From: Gnetum montanum
Lineage: Eukaryota; Streptophyta; Gnetopsida; Gnetales; Gnetaceae
Assembly (NCBI GenBank): GCA_015680685.1
Contig: MNCI01004113.1
Span: forward strand, 631,129-695,128
Direction of reading: 5' to 3'
DNA: 64,000 nucleotides
In this document: positions 21,960 through 33,406 of the stretch, piece by piece
How positions within the stretch are numbered: position 1 is the stretch's first letter
How the letters are laid out: every line of letters begins with the position of its first letter
Position numbers and translations under genes: made by a program
Notes under the pieces: model-generated
Database searches by the model: none
The model's input: the letters and a program-made list of their open reading frames with translations, nothing else
What the model was told of the DNA's origin: nothing

Positions 21960-24260
21960 AATAGTACATTGGTGAAGCCTACCAATTTTGGCACAACAAA
22001 GACGAACGTACCATTGTTAGCATTTGTGGAGTCAATGTTTTATTTTTGGTCAAAGTAATTACAAAAGCTCTTAATTTGCCAAATGAGGGGGCTAAGTTGG
22101 CCCATCTGTCTACAAGATCTAACCTTGATATTAGAAAGCTATGGTTGAGGTAGGCATATGACAAGGATGACAAAACATACAATGAATTGACTCTAGAAGA
22201 GAGGACATACTTTAAGATAGATACATATCATCTCTTCCCAACTAAAGGACTTAACATGATTTCAACCTATGTAGCTAGGGGAAGTGCCATCCTAATGGGC
22301 AAATACGTAGCCAACCTTCCCCAATTATACTGCATAGAGATTTAGAGGAAGTTTGAGGAGAAAAAGTTAGGGAAGCCAACACTTTCACGCTGGAATCTTG
22401 GGTTACACAAATGACATTCCCAAGAAGGCTTAGAATGCTTTCTTCACTAAATTACTTAAATTGGTAGCACCAAGGAAAGACCTTGGTGAAGAACTAAAAC
22501 TAGACAAGGAAGTAGAACCAGAAAAGGAAGTAGAAAAGGAGCTTGAATCGTGTCATGAAACACAAGCTTCACCACCACCACCACAAGATTATAGGCCAGA
22601 AATAAGCCACTTATAGAAAATTACTGAAATACTCAGCTGGGGGAGTAGAGAGAAATCAGACCTCTTTAGAGTCCTAGATGAGGTACAACCCACCATTTGA
22701 TCTGATCTAATAAGAGAATAGGTGTCATTGCAATCAGGAGGAGAATCCTAGTGGTCCAGACAAATCTCTGATAATGCCGCATCCTTCCAAGTGATGCTTG
22801 AAACAAGAGAAGGTGCCATAATAGTGGTAATGTAGCATTAGGATGTAATTGGTGTAGCATAAGTAATAATGAATCATATCAAGGAATCATTTAATGTGCC
22901 TATTATGCCCCCAATAGATCTGACTAGGACTAGAGATGCACAAATTCTTGCTAGGACTTCGATGACTCCTATAGCAGATGAGGATGTGTTAGATAGATTG
23001 TTGTAGATAGGGCAAGTGATGATCACCTTGTTTGACATCCCCAGTGATGTCACTGTAGCATAGTTAGACCTCATAATCACAAAAGGGAAGTTTGTCATTA
23101 TTGAGATTAGGGCAGAACACATAGAAGAGGAAGTGCAATGTTTGCAACAAGAGCTGGCTGCCCTAAGAGTTGAAAAATGGGATCCTACCTAATTTATTAC
23201 ACTTGACCAGCTAGACTCATTTAGAATAGAGTAGCTCAACAAATTGATCAAGGAAAATAAAGCTGTCGAGCAAGAAAATATGAAGGCTATTTGAAATGCT
23301 TCTACTATTGATGCATAGTCTTATGATCATAGGAAAGCATTGACCACCATGCAGGAAGAGAATAAAAAACTCATTGCAGAAAACTCCTAGTTAACTACCA
23401 TTGAAAAATAAAAGAATGTTTTGAAAAAAGTGTCCATCAGTTAATAGAACAACTGATGAGGGTCAACCAAGATATCAGAAAATTGGCTAGAGAAACTAGA
23501 ACTCTCTCAATGGAGGAGGTCCATGCCATTCAACAGAACTCTACAATTGAAATAGGTGCATGGCAGAATGAGGCCAAGAAACATGAAAAGTTGAAAGAAA
23601 ACTTTTGGGACCAGATAGGCATGTACAAGTAGAGAAATAGGAAAGAAATTTAGATGGCTAAAGTGCACATTGCGACCATGTCAGCATAGAATCTTGATTG
23701 GTAATCAATTCTGGATAGTTATGCACTAGTCCATCAAGCGGAAGTAGAGAACAAAGACCTACAAATCGAAGATTTGAAACAATACATGGCATTAGCTAAC
23801 CTTAGATATGCCAACCTCAGCATGTTAACAGTAAGTTGTCCTAAAAGTGAGTTGGAGAAACAAGTAGTGACCACTTATGCATTATACAAGAAAGAGTTTG
23901 CAGATAGAAAAACCACTTTGCAAAAACTTCACGTTGCCAACTCAGAACTTTAAGTGGTTAAAACCTGCTATCATGGATAGAAGGATGTTGCTTCAGACCT
24001 AGCCAGGAGACTTACAAATTATCATGAGTTTAAAGAAAAGGTTATGGAATTTGAAGAGGAATGGTAGTAATTTGTAGCTTGGTACATAAAGGTCAACAAA
24101 ATGTTTTTGCAACTGCCATGTCCTTGGGATGTACTGGTGCCAACACACATTAGTTCAAAAGCCTGGAGAATACATGATCCAAGTATGGAAGAAGAAAAGT
24201 TGTAGGCACTCCTCAATTGTTACAAATTTTAGAAGCCTGGTGACAAAGGGAAGTGACCGA
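21960..24260 (+). pseudogene. Extra ORF of element B: plant-transposon-protein-like domain plus long coiled coil
   Basis: The decayed plus frame starts with SICGVNVLFLVKVITKALNL and PNEGAKLAHLS, then FPTKGLNMISTYVARGSAIL and GKYVANLPQLY. The order 'G-x-V-x-F----I---L-LP--G', then 'PT-----I----A-L--GK-I' resembles the domain Pfam calls putative plant transposon protein (PF20167). From about 23,100 the sequence becomes long, charged and heptad-like, with low hydrophobicity breaks (for example LARETRTLSMEEVHAIQQNS), as in a coiled coil. It sits in sense orientation just before the 3' LTR, where Athila-type elements carry their ORF3 (env-like) gene. I see no clear membrane segment. Stops are frequent. 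A role in envelope-like function is not shown. Confidence 0.5.
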
Positions 24261-24467
24261 TGGAGGAGCCACCACCTCTAGGAACTACAAGAGCTTCCCT
24301 AACTTTGTGTCTTGCAATATTGTGTCCAAAGTTTTGTAAAACACCACTGCGGCATGTAAGAGTCTATTTATTTTTTTGATTGTTTGAGTTAGTTAATAAT
24401 TCCATACCTTTTTAATATTTTATAATAAAATTGTTCCTCATTTTGTTTAACTTGAGGATGAATTTTC

Positions 24468-24484
24468 ATTTAATCATGGGGGTA
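24468..24484 (+). promoter_or_regulatory. Polypurine/G-rich tract before 3' LTR
   Basis: ATTTAATCATGGGGGTA immediately precedes TGATGAG. Element C has the matching ATTCAGTCATGGGGGTA before its 3' LTR, and about 70 bp upstream are also alike (AATAATTCCATACC...). This conservation supports a plus-strand priming role. Confidence 0.7.
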
Positions 24485-25339
24485 TGATGAGTCATGACTT
24501 GGGCTGCTCCAATATCAAATACTTGATATTAGAGCTCAAGATGCAATGTTGGATATCTCATATCATCTCCTCCATGCTAGCCTATAAATACAACACTTGG
24601 GTGCATGGTTGGAGGATAGTTTTTGTTATTAGTTTTTGATAGATTTTCTTAGATTTTTGATTTCAAGTTCTATTATTCCCAGTGCATGCCCAAAGTATGA
24701 TGTTTGTGATTGTATGACATCCTTATTTGAGTGTGATACACTTGGACACATTACATGATTGGAAATAAAGATCGAGATTACCTCCATCATTGTAATATCC
24801 ACTTAGATTTATTATTAATTTAATTGTTTAATTATTTACTATTTTCTTTAGTTAATGTTTCCATTTATTGCTATTTACTATTCTTGTCATTAAGCAGAAT
24901 GAGTACAACTTAACCATGAGCGCTTAAGTGCAATTACTTGGTAACCCAGTAGTGTATTGTTTAGCAAGCATAGTGACATATGCTCGGCAATCCCAGTGGT
25001 AGATATATGAAGTCCAATGCATGTACGGATGATTGAAAATGGATACTCATCGCATGTAGGCTAGTTCAAATCTTATTTTTCATTGTTCATTAGCTTAATT
25101 AATTAATCTCTTTATTGTCATTGGGAGTAGCATAGGGTTGGACGACATGATCATATGCCTCACTTTGGACTAAACCATACATGACAAGCTACCACTAGTC
25201 CAAGTGGGAAGACAACAAACTATGATTGGAGCATAATGATTTAGATGCATAACTAGTCACATCCATGGAATTTGACTAGATCAAGCTTGAACACTTGTGA
25301 TTTGTATGGTTGGGTGTAGGGGTACCTTGCTGCTCATTA
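24485..25339 (+). repeat. 3' LTR of element B (855 bp)
   Basis: It starts TGATGAGTCATGACTTGGG and ends CTCATTA. It has a single 28-bp unit at 24,511-24,538 and TATAAATA at 24,583-24,590. GTGAT follows at 25,340-25,344. Confidence 0.9.
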
Positions 25340-25344
25340 GTGAT

Positions 25345-26829
25345 GCTCTTTCTCACTTTAAAATTCAAGAATCGAATTTGAATGTAAAACTTTTAGCCAT
25401 ATTTAAGTGTTTAGACCTAGTTTTCATAAGTCTTGAAAAGCGTAAATTTCTTAGAATTTGAAAATAAAAACTTGGAGTTTGACTAAAACTAACTTAAAGT
25501 TTCAAAAATAGTATTGATAATGTTATTGATGTTGATACTAATAGTGTTACTAGGATGTCATCCAAACTTTAGATGTTGATTTTAAACTTCTAGAGTTAAT
25601 GATGGCATTAGAACTAATGCTAGTTATTACTAAGAATGTTAGAGGTAGATGTTAAATGTAGTATCATGGCTTGAGATGACAATGAAGAGTAAGATTTTGA
25701 TGGAGACCTTTTTGGTGATGCTAATATTGATGTTGACATTAGTATCATGTTACTTGCAATAAGCATGATGAAATATTGCAGTTCAAAGTGACATCTAGAG
25801 GAATTTTACATGGATGTTGATTTCTTCAAAGCTAAGATAGAGTAGAAGGTTCTATGAAGATATGAGACTAATATTTATGGATTTATAAGATATAGAAACC
25901 TAGTGTTGAAGAAGACTTGATGATGGCATACTTGAAATTACTTGGGTTATTAAGATGTTGAAAAATGATGGGTACAACATAATCCTATCTTGATGGATGT
26001 TCTTGAAATGCTAAAGAAAGATCCATAGCAAAGAATAAAGACAACAAACTAACATGATAGTTTACCTATAATAGGGGAGGTGAAAAGAAATGGAATATTA
26101 AGATAAAGATTAGAATATCATCTATACTTCCATCATGAGGATGGTGCTATATACTAGTAATGGAGCATGGCTAAATCCTTCACACATGATGACCAAAAAG
26201 ATTCCATTAGTGATTTTCTTATCTCATTCCAATCAAGCTCTTAACAAATCCTTATCAAAATAGAATAGAATTACTAAATTCTCATTGATATGTTAAAAGT
26301 GATGGGAGAAAGAATAGTGGATTAGAAGGTGAGTTATAGAATGAATGAGGAAGCAAATAAGAAGAGAAAGGACTTTAGAGTTTTAAAATCAAGAAATAAA
26401 AAATGTAGGAAAATAAATGAGGGACATTACCTATACACCATATTTAGATGCTATGCCACATATGAAGGGTACACCTAAGTCCCACACTCTAACAATCTTG
26501 ATAATTCTCTTCTTGTCCCACTCAAACTTAATACATCTTCACATGGAACATAATTGAGAAACATTCATAAGTCTTTGCATGTGGTAGATTATTATTAAAT
26601 ATCCTCACCATTAGTGTGTTGTAGAAAAAAAATTAGGAGAATGGGATAAGTAGAAAGAGGAAAAATAGTTAAAGTCATATAAGAAGATTATAAAATAATG
26701 ATAGTAAAGAAGAGATAAAAATAATGAGATGAAGAATGAAATGGGAAAGGAATTAGAAATAGTACAATGTAGGTGAAAGGAGAAGTTGGTTAAAGAAAAT
26801 ATATTTTTAATCACATGAGTACTTGTTAA
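25345..26829. other. AT-rich spacer, no gene seen
   Basis: It contains a loose GTT/GAT trinucleotide-like tract (about 25,510-25,760) and otherwise nothing supported. The rightmost 200 bp may be the 3' tail of the integrase fragment that follows. Confidence 0.55.
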
Positions 26830-28018
26830 GATAATCTTGATTAACAGGATCTAGATATTGATTTTCATTAGAGATTACTAGGTATTATGCTCCATTGTCA
26901 AGGCTATTAACAATGATGAAGGGACCTTATCAGTTAAGAGAAAAATTCATAGTTTTAATATTAGAAAAGTTTTGTAAGATAGGATCAAATTCTTTGATAT
27001 TTCATAGGAGGATATTCTTATCATGATGATGTCTCATGGCTTGTTAATCATTCTAAATATTAACAACTACTTGTTTATGATTTTGACCTACTGCATCTTT
27101 TCATTTTATTCATCTTTCATCCAGTTATTTAAAGTTTCTTAAAGAGAGGACAAATCTAGATCATTTAGCAACATAGATTTAGATCCATAGGTTAACAAGA
27201 ATGGAATTTGGATAGTAACATTAGAGAATATGGTTTGTAAGCCAAAGGGCGTGGGATAATTAGGTATGCCAATTTCTCTAAGATTTGTAAACCATGATTT
27301 TAAGTAAATAGATCAAGAACTTATTAGTGGACTCAAATTAATCATTAAACTAAGGGTAATAGGGAGATGAAGATGAGTAGGTGATTTGGTACTAATAAAA
27401 TAGTTTGAAAACTTCATTACTCTTGAATTAAGATCTATTATCAGTAACAATCTAGAGAGAGATATTAAAATGGATGATGATTTTGTCTAAGATAAATTAA
27501 TATATGTGTTTGGATGTAGTAGATTTTATAGGGAGGGTTTCAATCCATTTTTAAAATACTCAATAGCCATTGAAATGAACTAATGACTAGTAAAAAATGA
27601 AGGATTAATAGTTCTTATAAGATTCAACTCTCATTTTTGGAAGGGCCACATGATTTCTAAAGTTCAAAGTTCTTGAGATGGAACAAAACTAAGTGAAGCA
27701 TGAAAATGGTATGTATCATAGATTTGATAAATATATATTCATTTCTAGACATTCTATGCCACTAGTAATCTAAGGAGATGATTTGAGCTAATAGAGAATG
27801 GGATTTGAGATGACCACAATATACAGTAGAATGTACTTATTCTAAGAACTATTGGGCTTCATCTTAACTTAGACATTGTAGAAGGATACTAGATGTAGAG
27901 ATACATCATAGGATACTAGGATTAATACTATAAAAGTAATTTGAGTGATTATATATAGCATCCTATTAAGATGAGAGAAGATGTTTAGAAGTCTCTCTAT
28001 TTTGAAGGTATTGAATAA
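26830..28018 (-). pseudogene. Gypsy integrase fragment (zinc-binding, core and C-terminal parts)
   Basis: Read leftwards from 28,018. HSTVYCGHLKSHSLLAQI followed by W-R-M-N-Y recalls the H-H part of the integrase zinc-binding domain. At about 27,450, SLXIVTDNRSXFKSNEVF (X marks a stop) matches the second catalytic-Asp motif 'IVTDNGSQFKS'. At about 27,190, PFLLTYGSKSMLLNDLDL matches 'PF-LVYG-EA--P-E'. At 26,830-26,900, GPFIIVNSLDNGA and DPVNQDYLNKY match the C-terminal 'GPY-I------GAY-L---N--PVN---LK-Y'. Several frameshifts and stops are present. The 5' part of the same gene continues at 34,525-34,963 beyond the copia insertion. Confidence 0.75.
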
Positions 28019-28023
28019 TATCT
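28019..28023. repeat. Target-site duplication TATCT, left copy (copia element)
   Basis: TATCT directly precedes the 5' LTR and recurs at 34,520-34,524 directly after the 3' LTR. Confidence 0.85.
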
Positions 28024-29114
28024 TGTTGACCTTTGGTATGTCAAAACCTTAAGGAAAATGGAGAATATAAAATGTATGTGTGTGATTGTGATTTTGTAGG
28101 GCATAACCAAGAAATTCACAGAGAGATATGAGAATTCAAGGAAATACGAGCTACATCAAGATGTCAAAATGAAGACTACATGGGCATGATGAGAGCATGG
28201 ATGAAAATGGAGTCTACAAATCAAACAAAGATGCTATGAGGACTGCTAAGAAGATAAATTAACAAGAGAATGCCTTAGAATTCAAAGTTTAAAAGTGGAG
28301 TAGACATCTTCAAAAAATAGAAAACATCTATCTATCATAGTAGTTGTCTATGGCAAGACATCTCAGAGTAAATGTCTCACTTTTCAAGTAGATGTCTCTC
28401 TTACATTAAGGGCTATCTTAGATAGATGTTAAAACCTTGAAGTAAATGTCTACACTAGTTGTTTGGTAGCCATTGCATGAATTCCAAGGAGTTTTTGAAA
28501 ATTCCAAGGCTATAAGATAATGTTAAAATCTTGGGAATTGTGAAAGTACTATTCACACAAAGTTCTATCATTGGCTATTCTAAGAAATTTTATTACTACT
28601 CTTCATTGTAACATCATTTTCTTGATTGTGATTATACTGAGATTTAAGCACAAGGATCTATAAATTTAGTTACACTCTTTCCTTATTTTTTTCTTTCTTT
28701 CTTGTAGCTCTTTGGGGTTGATGTGCTTTTTGCAAGAAGACATTCTTGTTAAGCTTGTCATGATCTTGTGGGATTGAGTGGTTTTGTGGTGTCAAAACAC
28801 TCTAGAGTGGAGCTCAATTTTATAAAAGTTGTTGGATCCTCTAAATCATAGTTTGAGCTCTTTGGGATCTTATGGGGTTGAGTGGTTTCACAGTGGTGAA
28901 ACACTTCAAAGTAGAGCTCAAAGCTTATATAGGGAGTGGTGTCCTTCAAATCACATTTTTGAGGAAATAAAGTTTGGAGGTATCCTTAGATTCTACCCTT
29001 TGAGTGTGGATGTACTTAAGTTGGAGAACCACTTAAAATTTGGTGTGTTTTTATGGCTAGTGCATTTTTCATTGGGGAACTTATTCAACCCCTATTCTAA
29101 GTTCTTAATTCATA
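28024..29114 (+). repeat. 5' LTR of copia element
   Basis: It starts TGTTGACCTTTGGTATG and aligns along its length with 33,407-34,519 (for example GAGAGCATGGATGAAAAT in both). It ends CATA, where the 3' LTR has CACA. Confidence 0.9.
28312..28518 (+). promoter_or_regulatory. U3 block of GTAGATGTCTAC-type palindromes, then TATAAGAT
   Basis: Seven or eight near-copies of the palindromic motif TAGATGTCTA / TAGACATCTA occur at 28,312-28,465 (33,720-33,862 in the 3' LTR), and TATAAGAT follows at 28,511 (33,916 in the 3' LTR). A further related copy lies inside the element at 31,118-31,250. Confidence 0.6.
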
Positions 29115-29116
29115 AG

Positions 29117-29130
29117 TGGTATCAAAGATC
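29117..29130 (+). promoter_or_regulatory. Primer binding site, initiator tRNA-Met type
   Basis: TGGTATCAAAGATC starts two bases after the 5' LTR and matches TGGTATCAGAGC, the site used by most plant copia elements, with one G-to-A change in the core. Confidence 0.85.
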
Positions 29131-29170
29131 AATACTCTCAAGTTCATTATTCAACTTTCAAGAGTGAAAT

Positions 29171-30880
29171 ATGGAGGGGACATCCTACACAAAGCCACAG
29201 ATGTTCAATGGGCTTGAATTTGCATATTGGAAGGAAAGGATGTAAGGCTTCTTCAAGGCCATGGAATTTGAAGTATGGGAGTCAATCCTTGAAGGCTACA
29301 CACCACCTATTGATAACACCTCAAAAGTTCTTAAGCCATGGAACAAATGAATATTTAAAGAAAATGATAAGTTTATGGATGATCCTAAAGCTAATAATTG
29401 TTTATATTGTGCATTGAATAAATCTAAATTTAATAGAATGGCTAGGTGTAAGACTGCTAAGGAAATTTGGGAAACCTTAGAGACTACCTATGAGGACACA
29501 TCTATAGTTAAACAATCAAAAATTTTAGTTTTGCAAAGTGAATATGACAAATTAGAATGAAGGAAGGTGAAAAGATTAAGGATTATTTCTCTAGGATAGA
29601 AGATATTATTGTAGAAATTAGGGGTATGGGCAAGGACTTTCTTGAAAGTGATATAATAATAACAATGATTATAATACTATAGCCTGAGTTTAGATCCAAG
29701 GTCACAACTATGAAAGAAATTATATATTTTTTGGTCTTTAATTTTGAGAAGCTTCAAAGTGCTATGATTGCTTATGAGATCAATCTCATAAGTGAAGGTG
29801 TGATAAAGGAAAAGCCTATTGCTCTAAAATTAGCATAAAAAAGAAAAGGAGTAGGTTGAATAAGAAATTAATAGTGAAGAAGAAATAGCTCTTTTATTAA
29901 GAAGAGTTTAAAGACTCTTTGCAACAAAAGGGAAAAGCTTCAACTAATCAAGACCAAATTAATCCAAAGGTAAGGAGAAAGGTAAAACTTCTATAAATTC
30001 AAATTTTCATGCATTTTTCATAGAATGTTAGGTATGTGGTGCAAGAGGTCATATGATTACCAAATGTCCTAGCGCTAACAAGTTGCAATGAAGAGAAGAT
30101 TGAAGAAAATAAAAGAAAGATAAACTTCTATACTAGCTACAAAAATGGAGAAGAAAGTGAAGAAGAGGTAGATATCACTATGAGGAATTTACATCTCATC
30201 TACCTAGCTCTCATGGATGACGATTGCACAATTGAAGATGAGGACCAAGTAATTGAAAGTGATAAGGAAAGCTATGATCCTTTGTGGAATGAACTGTTGT
30301 CCTTCCAAAATATTTGTATAAAGCTAAAGAAGGCTTTGAAAGAAAAAGATCATGATCTATCTATACTTAATACAAGATATTTAGACCTCTTACAAGAAAG
30401 CTCAAACCTAAGGATTGAAAATGAAAAACTAACCTTGTCTTGTGAGTAGATGTAAAAGGAACTTGCAGATACCAAATTGGGGAATGAAAGACTGTCAAAG
30501 CGAAAGAATCCCTTCGCATTATGCTAGGACAAGGAAGAAGTCCACATGATAAACGTGGGCTAGAATGATACCAACAAGAAGCTTCTACACAAGATTCATC
30601 CAAAGAATCGACTACTCCAAAGATTGAAGTGTCAACTAACACTGTGTCTAAGCAAAGAGTAGCTAAAAGATTTAATTACTTTAAGAAAAAGCTGAGATGT
30701 TATTATTTCAATAGGTTTGGGTAGAAGCAATGGGATTGTAATTTGAAATAGTATCACATGAACACTTGGTCATATCATAAGACTCGGTCTTACAAAAATG
30801 TACCTAGAAAGGAAGTCTAGCAGGATAAGAAGAAATGGAGGATAATCAAAAGGATAAGAAGAACAAAAAGGTGTGAAGAA
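29171..30880 (+). pseudogene. Copia gag with coiled coil and two zinc knuckles, decayed
   Basis: It begins ATGGAGGG at 29,171. NGLEFAYWKERM matches the gag_pre/UBN2 start 'F-G-NF--WK--M', and ARCKTAKEIWETLETTYEDT and VLQSEYDKLE match the 'A--A-EIW--L---YEGT...L--EYE' core. Knuckle 1 at 30,026-30,067 has C-x2-C-x4-H-x4-C spacing (VCGARGHMITKC, with a stop inside the x2). A coiled coil follows (30,200-30,450, 89 open codons, ILNTRYLDLLQESSNLRIEN). Knuckle 2 at 30,698-30,739 keeps the 14-codon spacing, but its second Cys is now Phe and its His is now a stop. This gag-coil-knuckle plan is common in SIRE-like copia elements. Several stops are present. Confidence 0.85.
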
Positions 30881-31117
30881 TTAAATAGAAGGAAGAAAAT
30901 GAAATAACCCTCATCAACAATTTTTTAAAAAGAAACCAAACATTTAAAATTAAAGAAATATTCATGTAGGTAGGTACTTCAAAAGAAGAACCTCATTCAC
31001 AATCTCCTTAGACATCTTCATCTTCATTAGCAAGCAAGGTAAGTGGAGGTTAGTCATCATCTCATTCAAAATTTCTTTTGAGACCATGATCCATGGTAGT
31101 TATACCTTGAACCTTTC

Positions 31118-31260
31118 CTTTTTGAGATGTCTACCATCGCATGTCTACATTAAGGGATAAACATGTATCCATAGACATCTACATCACAAGTTGGATGTCT
31201 ATCTATGTTTTGCATAGATGTGGCATAATGCCTACTAGTCAACATAGATATCTATATTTT
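31118..31260 (+). promoter_or_regulatory. Internal copy of the LTR palindrome block upstream of ORF2
   Basis: GAGATGTCTACC, ATGTCTACATTAAGGGATAA, ATAGACATCTACATC and GGATGTCTATC occur in the same order as in the LTR block (ACATTAAGGGCTATC, TAGACATCTAAAC, TAGATGTCTACAC). The block ends about 165 bp before the ATG of the second ORF. It could be an internal promoter or a recombination scar. Confidence 0.55.
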
Positions 31261-31423
31261 CATAAAAGACCCTTGATAACCATGATAACATAAAGCCAAT
31301 CCTTCATTTTCCCTCATTTTTGCACATCCAAGCATAGATGATTGAGGCTAGATGACTAGGGCTTCTCCAACAATGATGATTTGTGAATTTTCTCTCAAAT
31401 TAATGACTTATAAGAAGATTGTG

Positions 31424-33023
31424 ATGTCTAGGGATCCTCCCATAAGGAAAAAGAATTTAAGAGAAGCTTCTTCTACTACTACAAACTTCTAAACTCCTTA
31501 GTTTTGCTCCATTGATGCCCAACACATATTTTACATAACTTATTCTATTACCAATTTCTTTGAAAGATCCCTTTGTTTTCAACAATGACACCAAAAAGAA
31601 ATTATCAAATTTTTTCAAATATTGAACTGGGTGACATTTATCTCTATGAAATTTTGTGTTCCTAAAATTCTCATTGTGGAACTTTATAGCAATATTGTAT
31701 TTTCAAATGCTAGTGTTGGTGCTTTTACTACCACTATTGGGGATTGTTGATTGAACTCAGCCCTGCAGTTGTGAATGCCATCATTGGAATTTCTAGTTCA
31801 GATGTTCACAAGGTCACTATCCACTCCATGATAGATATTTTTACAAATGATGTAATCCTTGTTTCACATGATGAGTTTTGTGATGCTTTATTTGGGTAGT
31901 GTGTATCCTTGCATAGTGAGAAAGTTTTTAGAAGTCAGATGACATTAGATGCTTCCATCCTTTTCCTCATTACTATGTATAACATTATCATAAAAGAGGA
32001 AAGTTACAACAATTTTTTGCCAACCCAATCCTTCGTTCTTTATTGTCTACTCACTGGGTAGCCATTAGACTTAGGACATATCCTATGCAGAGACACGTTA
32101 GGTCTCTTCATCAAGGAGAGAGTCTATGGGCATCCTCATCTCATTAGTCTGTTGATTCGTTAGGGAGGTGTCCCCATTTCTAATATGTCTTTGCTTAAAG
32201 GTAATAGAAGCCTTGGTAAGTATTTGGAGAAGAGGAGCTTCATCCATGTTGAGGCAGTAGAAACCAACACAAAGTCATAGAAGTCAAGGAAGAAGGGATC
32301 TGCATCACCATTGTAGGTCTCTTCTCAATTGAGAAGGATCAAATCAGCTAGAGGCTAGATGATATGCACTCTCAAGAAGCTACTGAATTTGTTTTCTCAT
32401 ACCCCTAGGATGATTGGCAAGAATGTGTCTTACATTCGTAAGAAAATGGATGTAGTTGGAGTACCTCTTCCTACAGATGGATAACAGTTTAAGGAAATCA
32501 CCACTCCTCCCATGTCAAATAGTGAGGAGGATTATCCAGCTCTAGCTAGACACTTGGTAGTATCTGGGTCATCCTCAGCATATGACTTAGGAAATGCATT
32601 TGATTTAGAGGAGCTTGATGCACCACCTACATAAGTTTATGGGGAGATTCCTGATCCTATGTAGCTTGGACCCAGTTCTCTCCCTCTTGATGCTCCATAG
32701 ACTTTTGAGTTGTAGTGCATGGAGAGCTTTTATGGGCCTTCTTCTCAGTGGAGACCAATGGATCCCATTACATATTAGAGGAAGGGTAGTTCCTTATCCT
32801 CTTAGCATGCTCCAACTCATCCACTTGCATCATCCTAGTTTTGGACAAAACTTCATCCTAAGAGAGCTCCTATCCACGTCCCATTGTCTAATGATGATGA
32901 TGAGCAACACATCTCCAGTGCTAGCACTAGCAATGACAATGATAATTTCAAGACTTATAGGCCTTCTTGTATAGCATATGCTTTTGATGATGAGTTTTAT
33001 GATGTTATCAAGGTTAGTGACTA
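31424..33023 (+). pseudogene. Second ORF of copia element: putative plant transposon protein-like domain
   Basis: A likely start at 31,424 (MSRDPPIRKKNLREA) is followed by a basic, Ser/Thr-rich leader. FCVPKILIVELYSNIVFSNA (31,660-31,720) then resembles the 'W-PKILV-EFYAN' opening of the Pfam putative plant transposon protein domain (PF20167). MYNIIIKEESYNNFLPTQSF, then LDLGHILCRDTLGLFIKERV and HPHLISLLIR-GGVP, resemble its 'W--F---NLLPTSH...LLY-IL-G--I-LG-II...P-LIT-LC--AGV' part. The tail is acidic and Ser/Asp-rich (DDDEQHISSASTSNDNDNF) and ends at TAG 33,021. About eight in-frame stops, mostly TAG, interrupt it. The cellular role of this domain is unknown. The gene occupies the place of pol. 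Confidence 0.6.
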
Positions 33024-33390
33024 GGTTCTTTAATGATGATCCCTCATTTTGGGTGATGTCCAAAAAGGGGAAGAGTTTTGTAAAAATTTATGGATTTTGT
33101 GGATTGTTGGATACAAGTGTATATGGATATATGGATATGAATTTTGGCCTTTGTATGTGATGGTGTACAACAATGTTATTATTAATCATATCATGTTTTG
33201 CATTTGGAAAATTTATGGTGACATCCTTATGTTATCTTTCTTTTAACCCATTGCCTTGAGCCTTTTATTTCCATTCTCATTTTACCCTCAATTGCCATTA
33301 GAATTTATTTGTATTAAATGATTTTATTATTTATCTTCAATTTATGTGCTATGAAAGGTACTAATGCATTTTCTTAAGTTTTGGACATCA

Positions 33391-33406
33391 CCAAAAAGGG
33401 GTTGAT
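33391..33406 (+). promoter_or_regulatory. Polypurine tract of copia element
   Basis: CCAAAAAGGGGTTGAT directly precedes the 3' LTR start TGTTGACC, like the 'AAAGGGGGAGAT TGTTG' junction of plant copia elements. Confidence 0.8.

Larger units (their letters stand above)
13191..25339 (+). mobile_element. Ty3/gypsy element B (Athila-like LTR family), 12.1 kb, no pol
   Basis: Direct LTRs (13,191-14,073 and 24,485-25,339), a tRNA-Asp-type primer site, gag, an extra ORF before the 3' LTR, a G-rich tract and a perfect GTGAT target duplication define the element. The LTR, leader and pre-LTR sequences resemble those of element C, which has an Athila-like RT. No protease, RT, RNase H or integrase is visible between 16,560 and 21,950. 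That stretch holds unrelated LTR-like pieces, an assembly gap and a GC-rich island, so pol may have been deleted, replaced or destroyed by insertion. Confidence 0.85.

Noticed and set aside
24510-24560. GATATC motifs as phosphate-starvation (P1BS) sites
   Set aside because: The P1BS pattern GNATATNC fits only once (about 13,274-13,281, GAATATCC) and not in the other LTR copies, so no specific factor is proposed.
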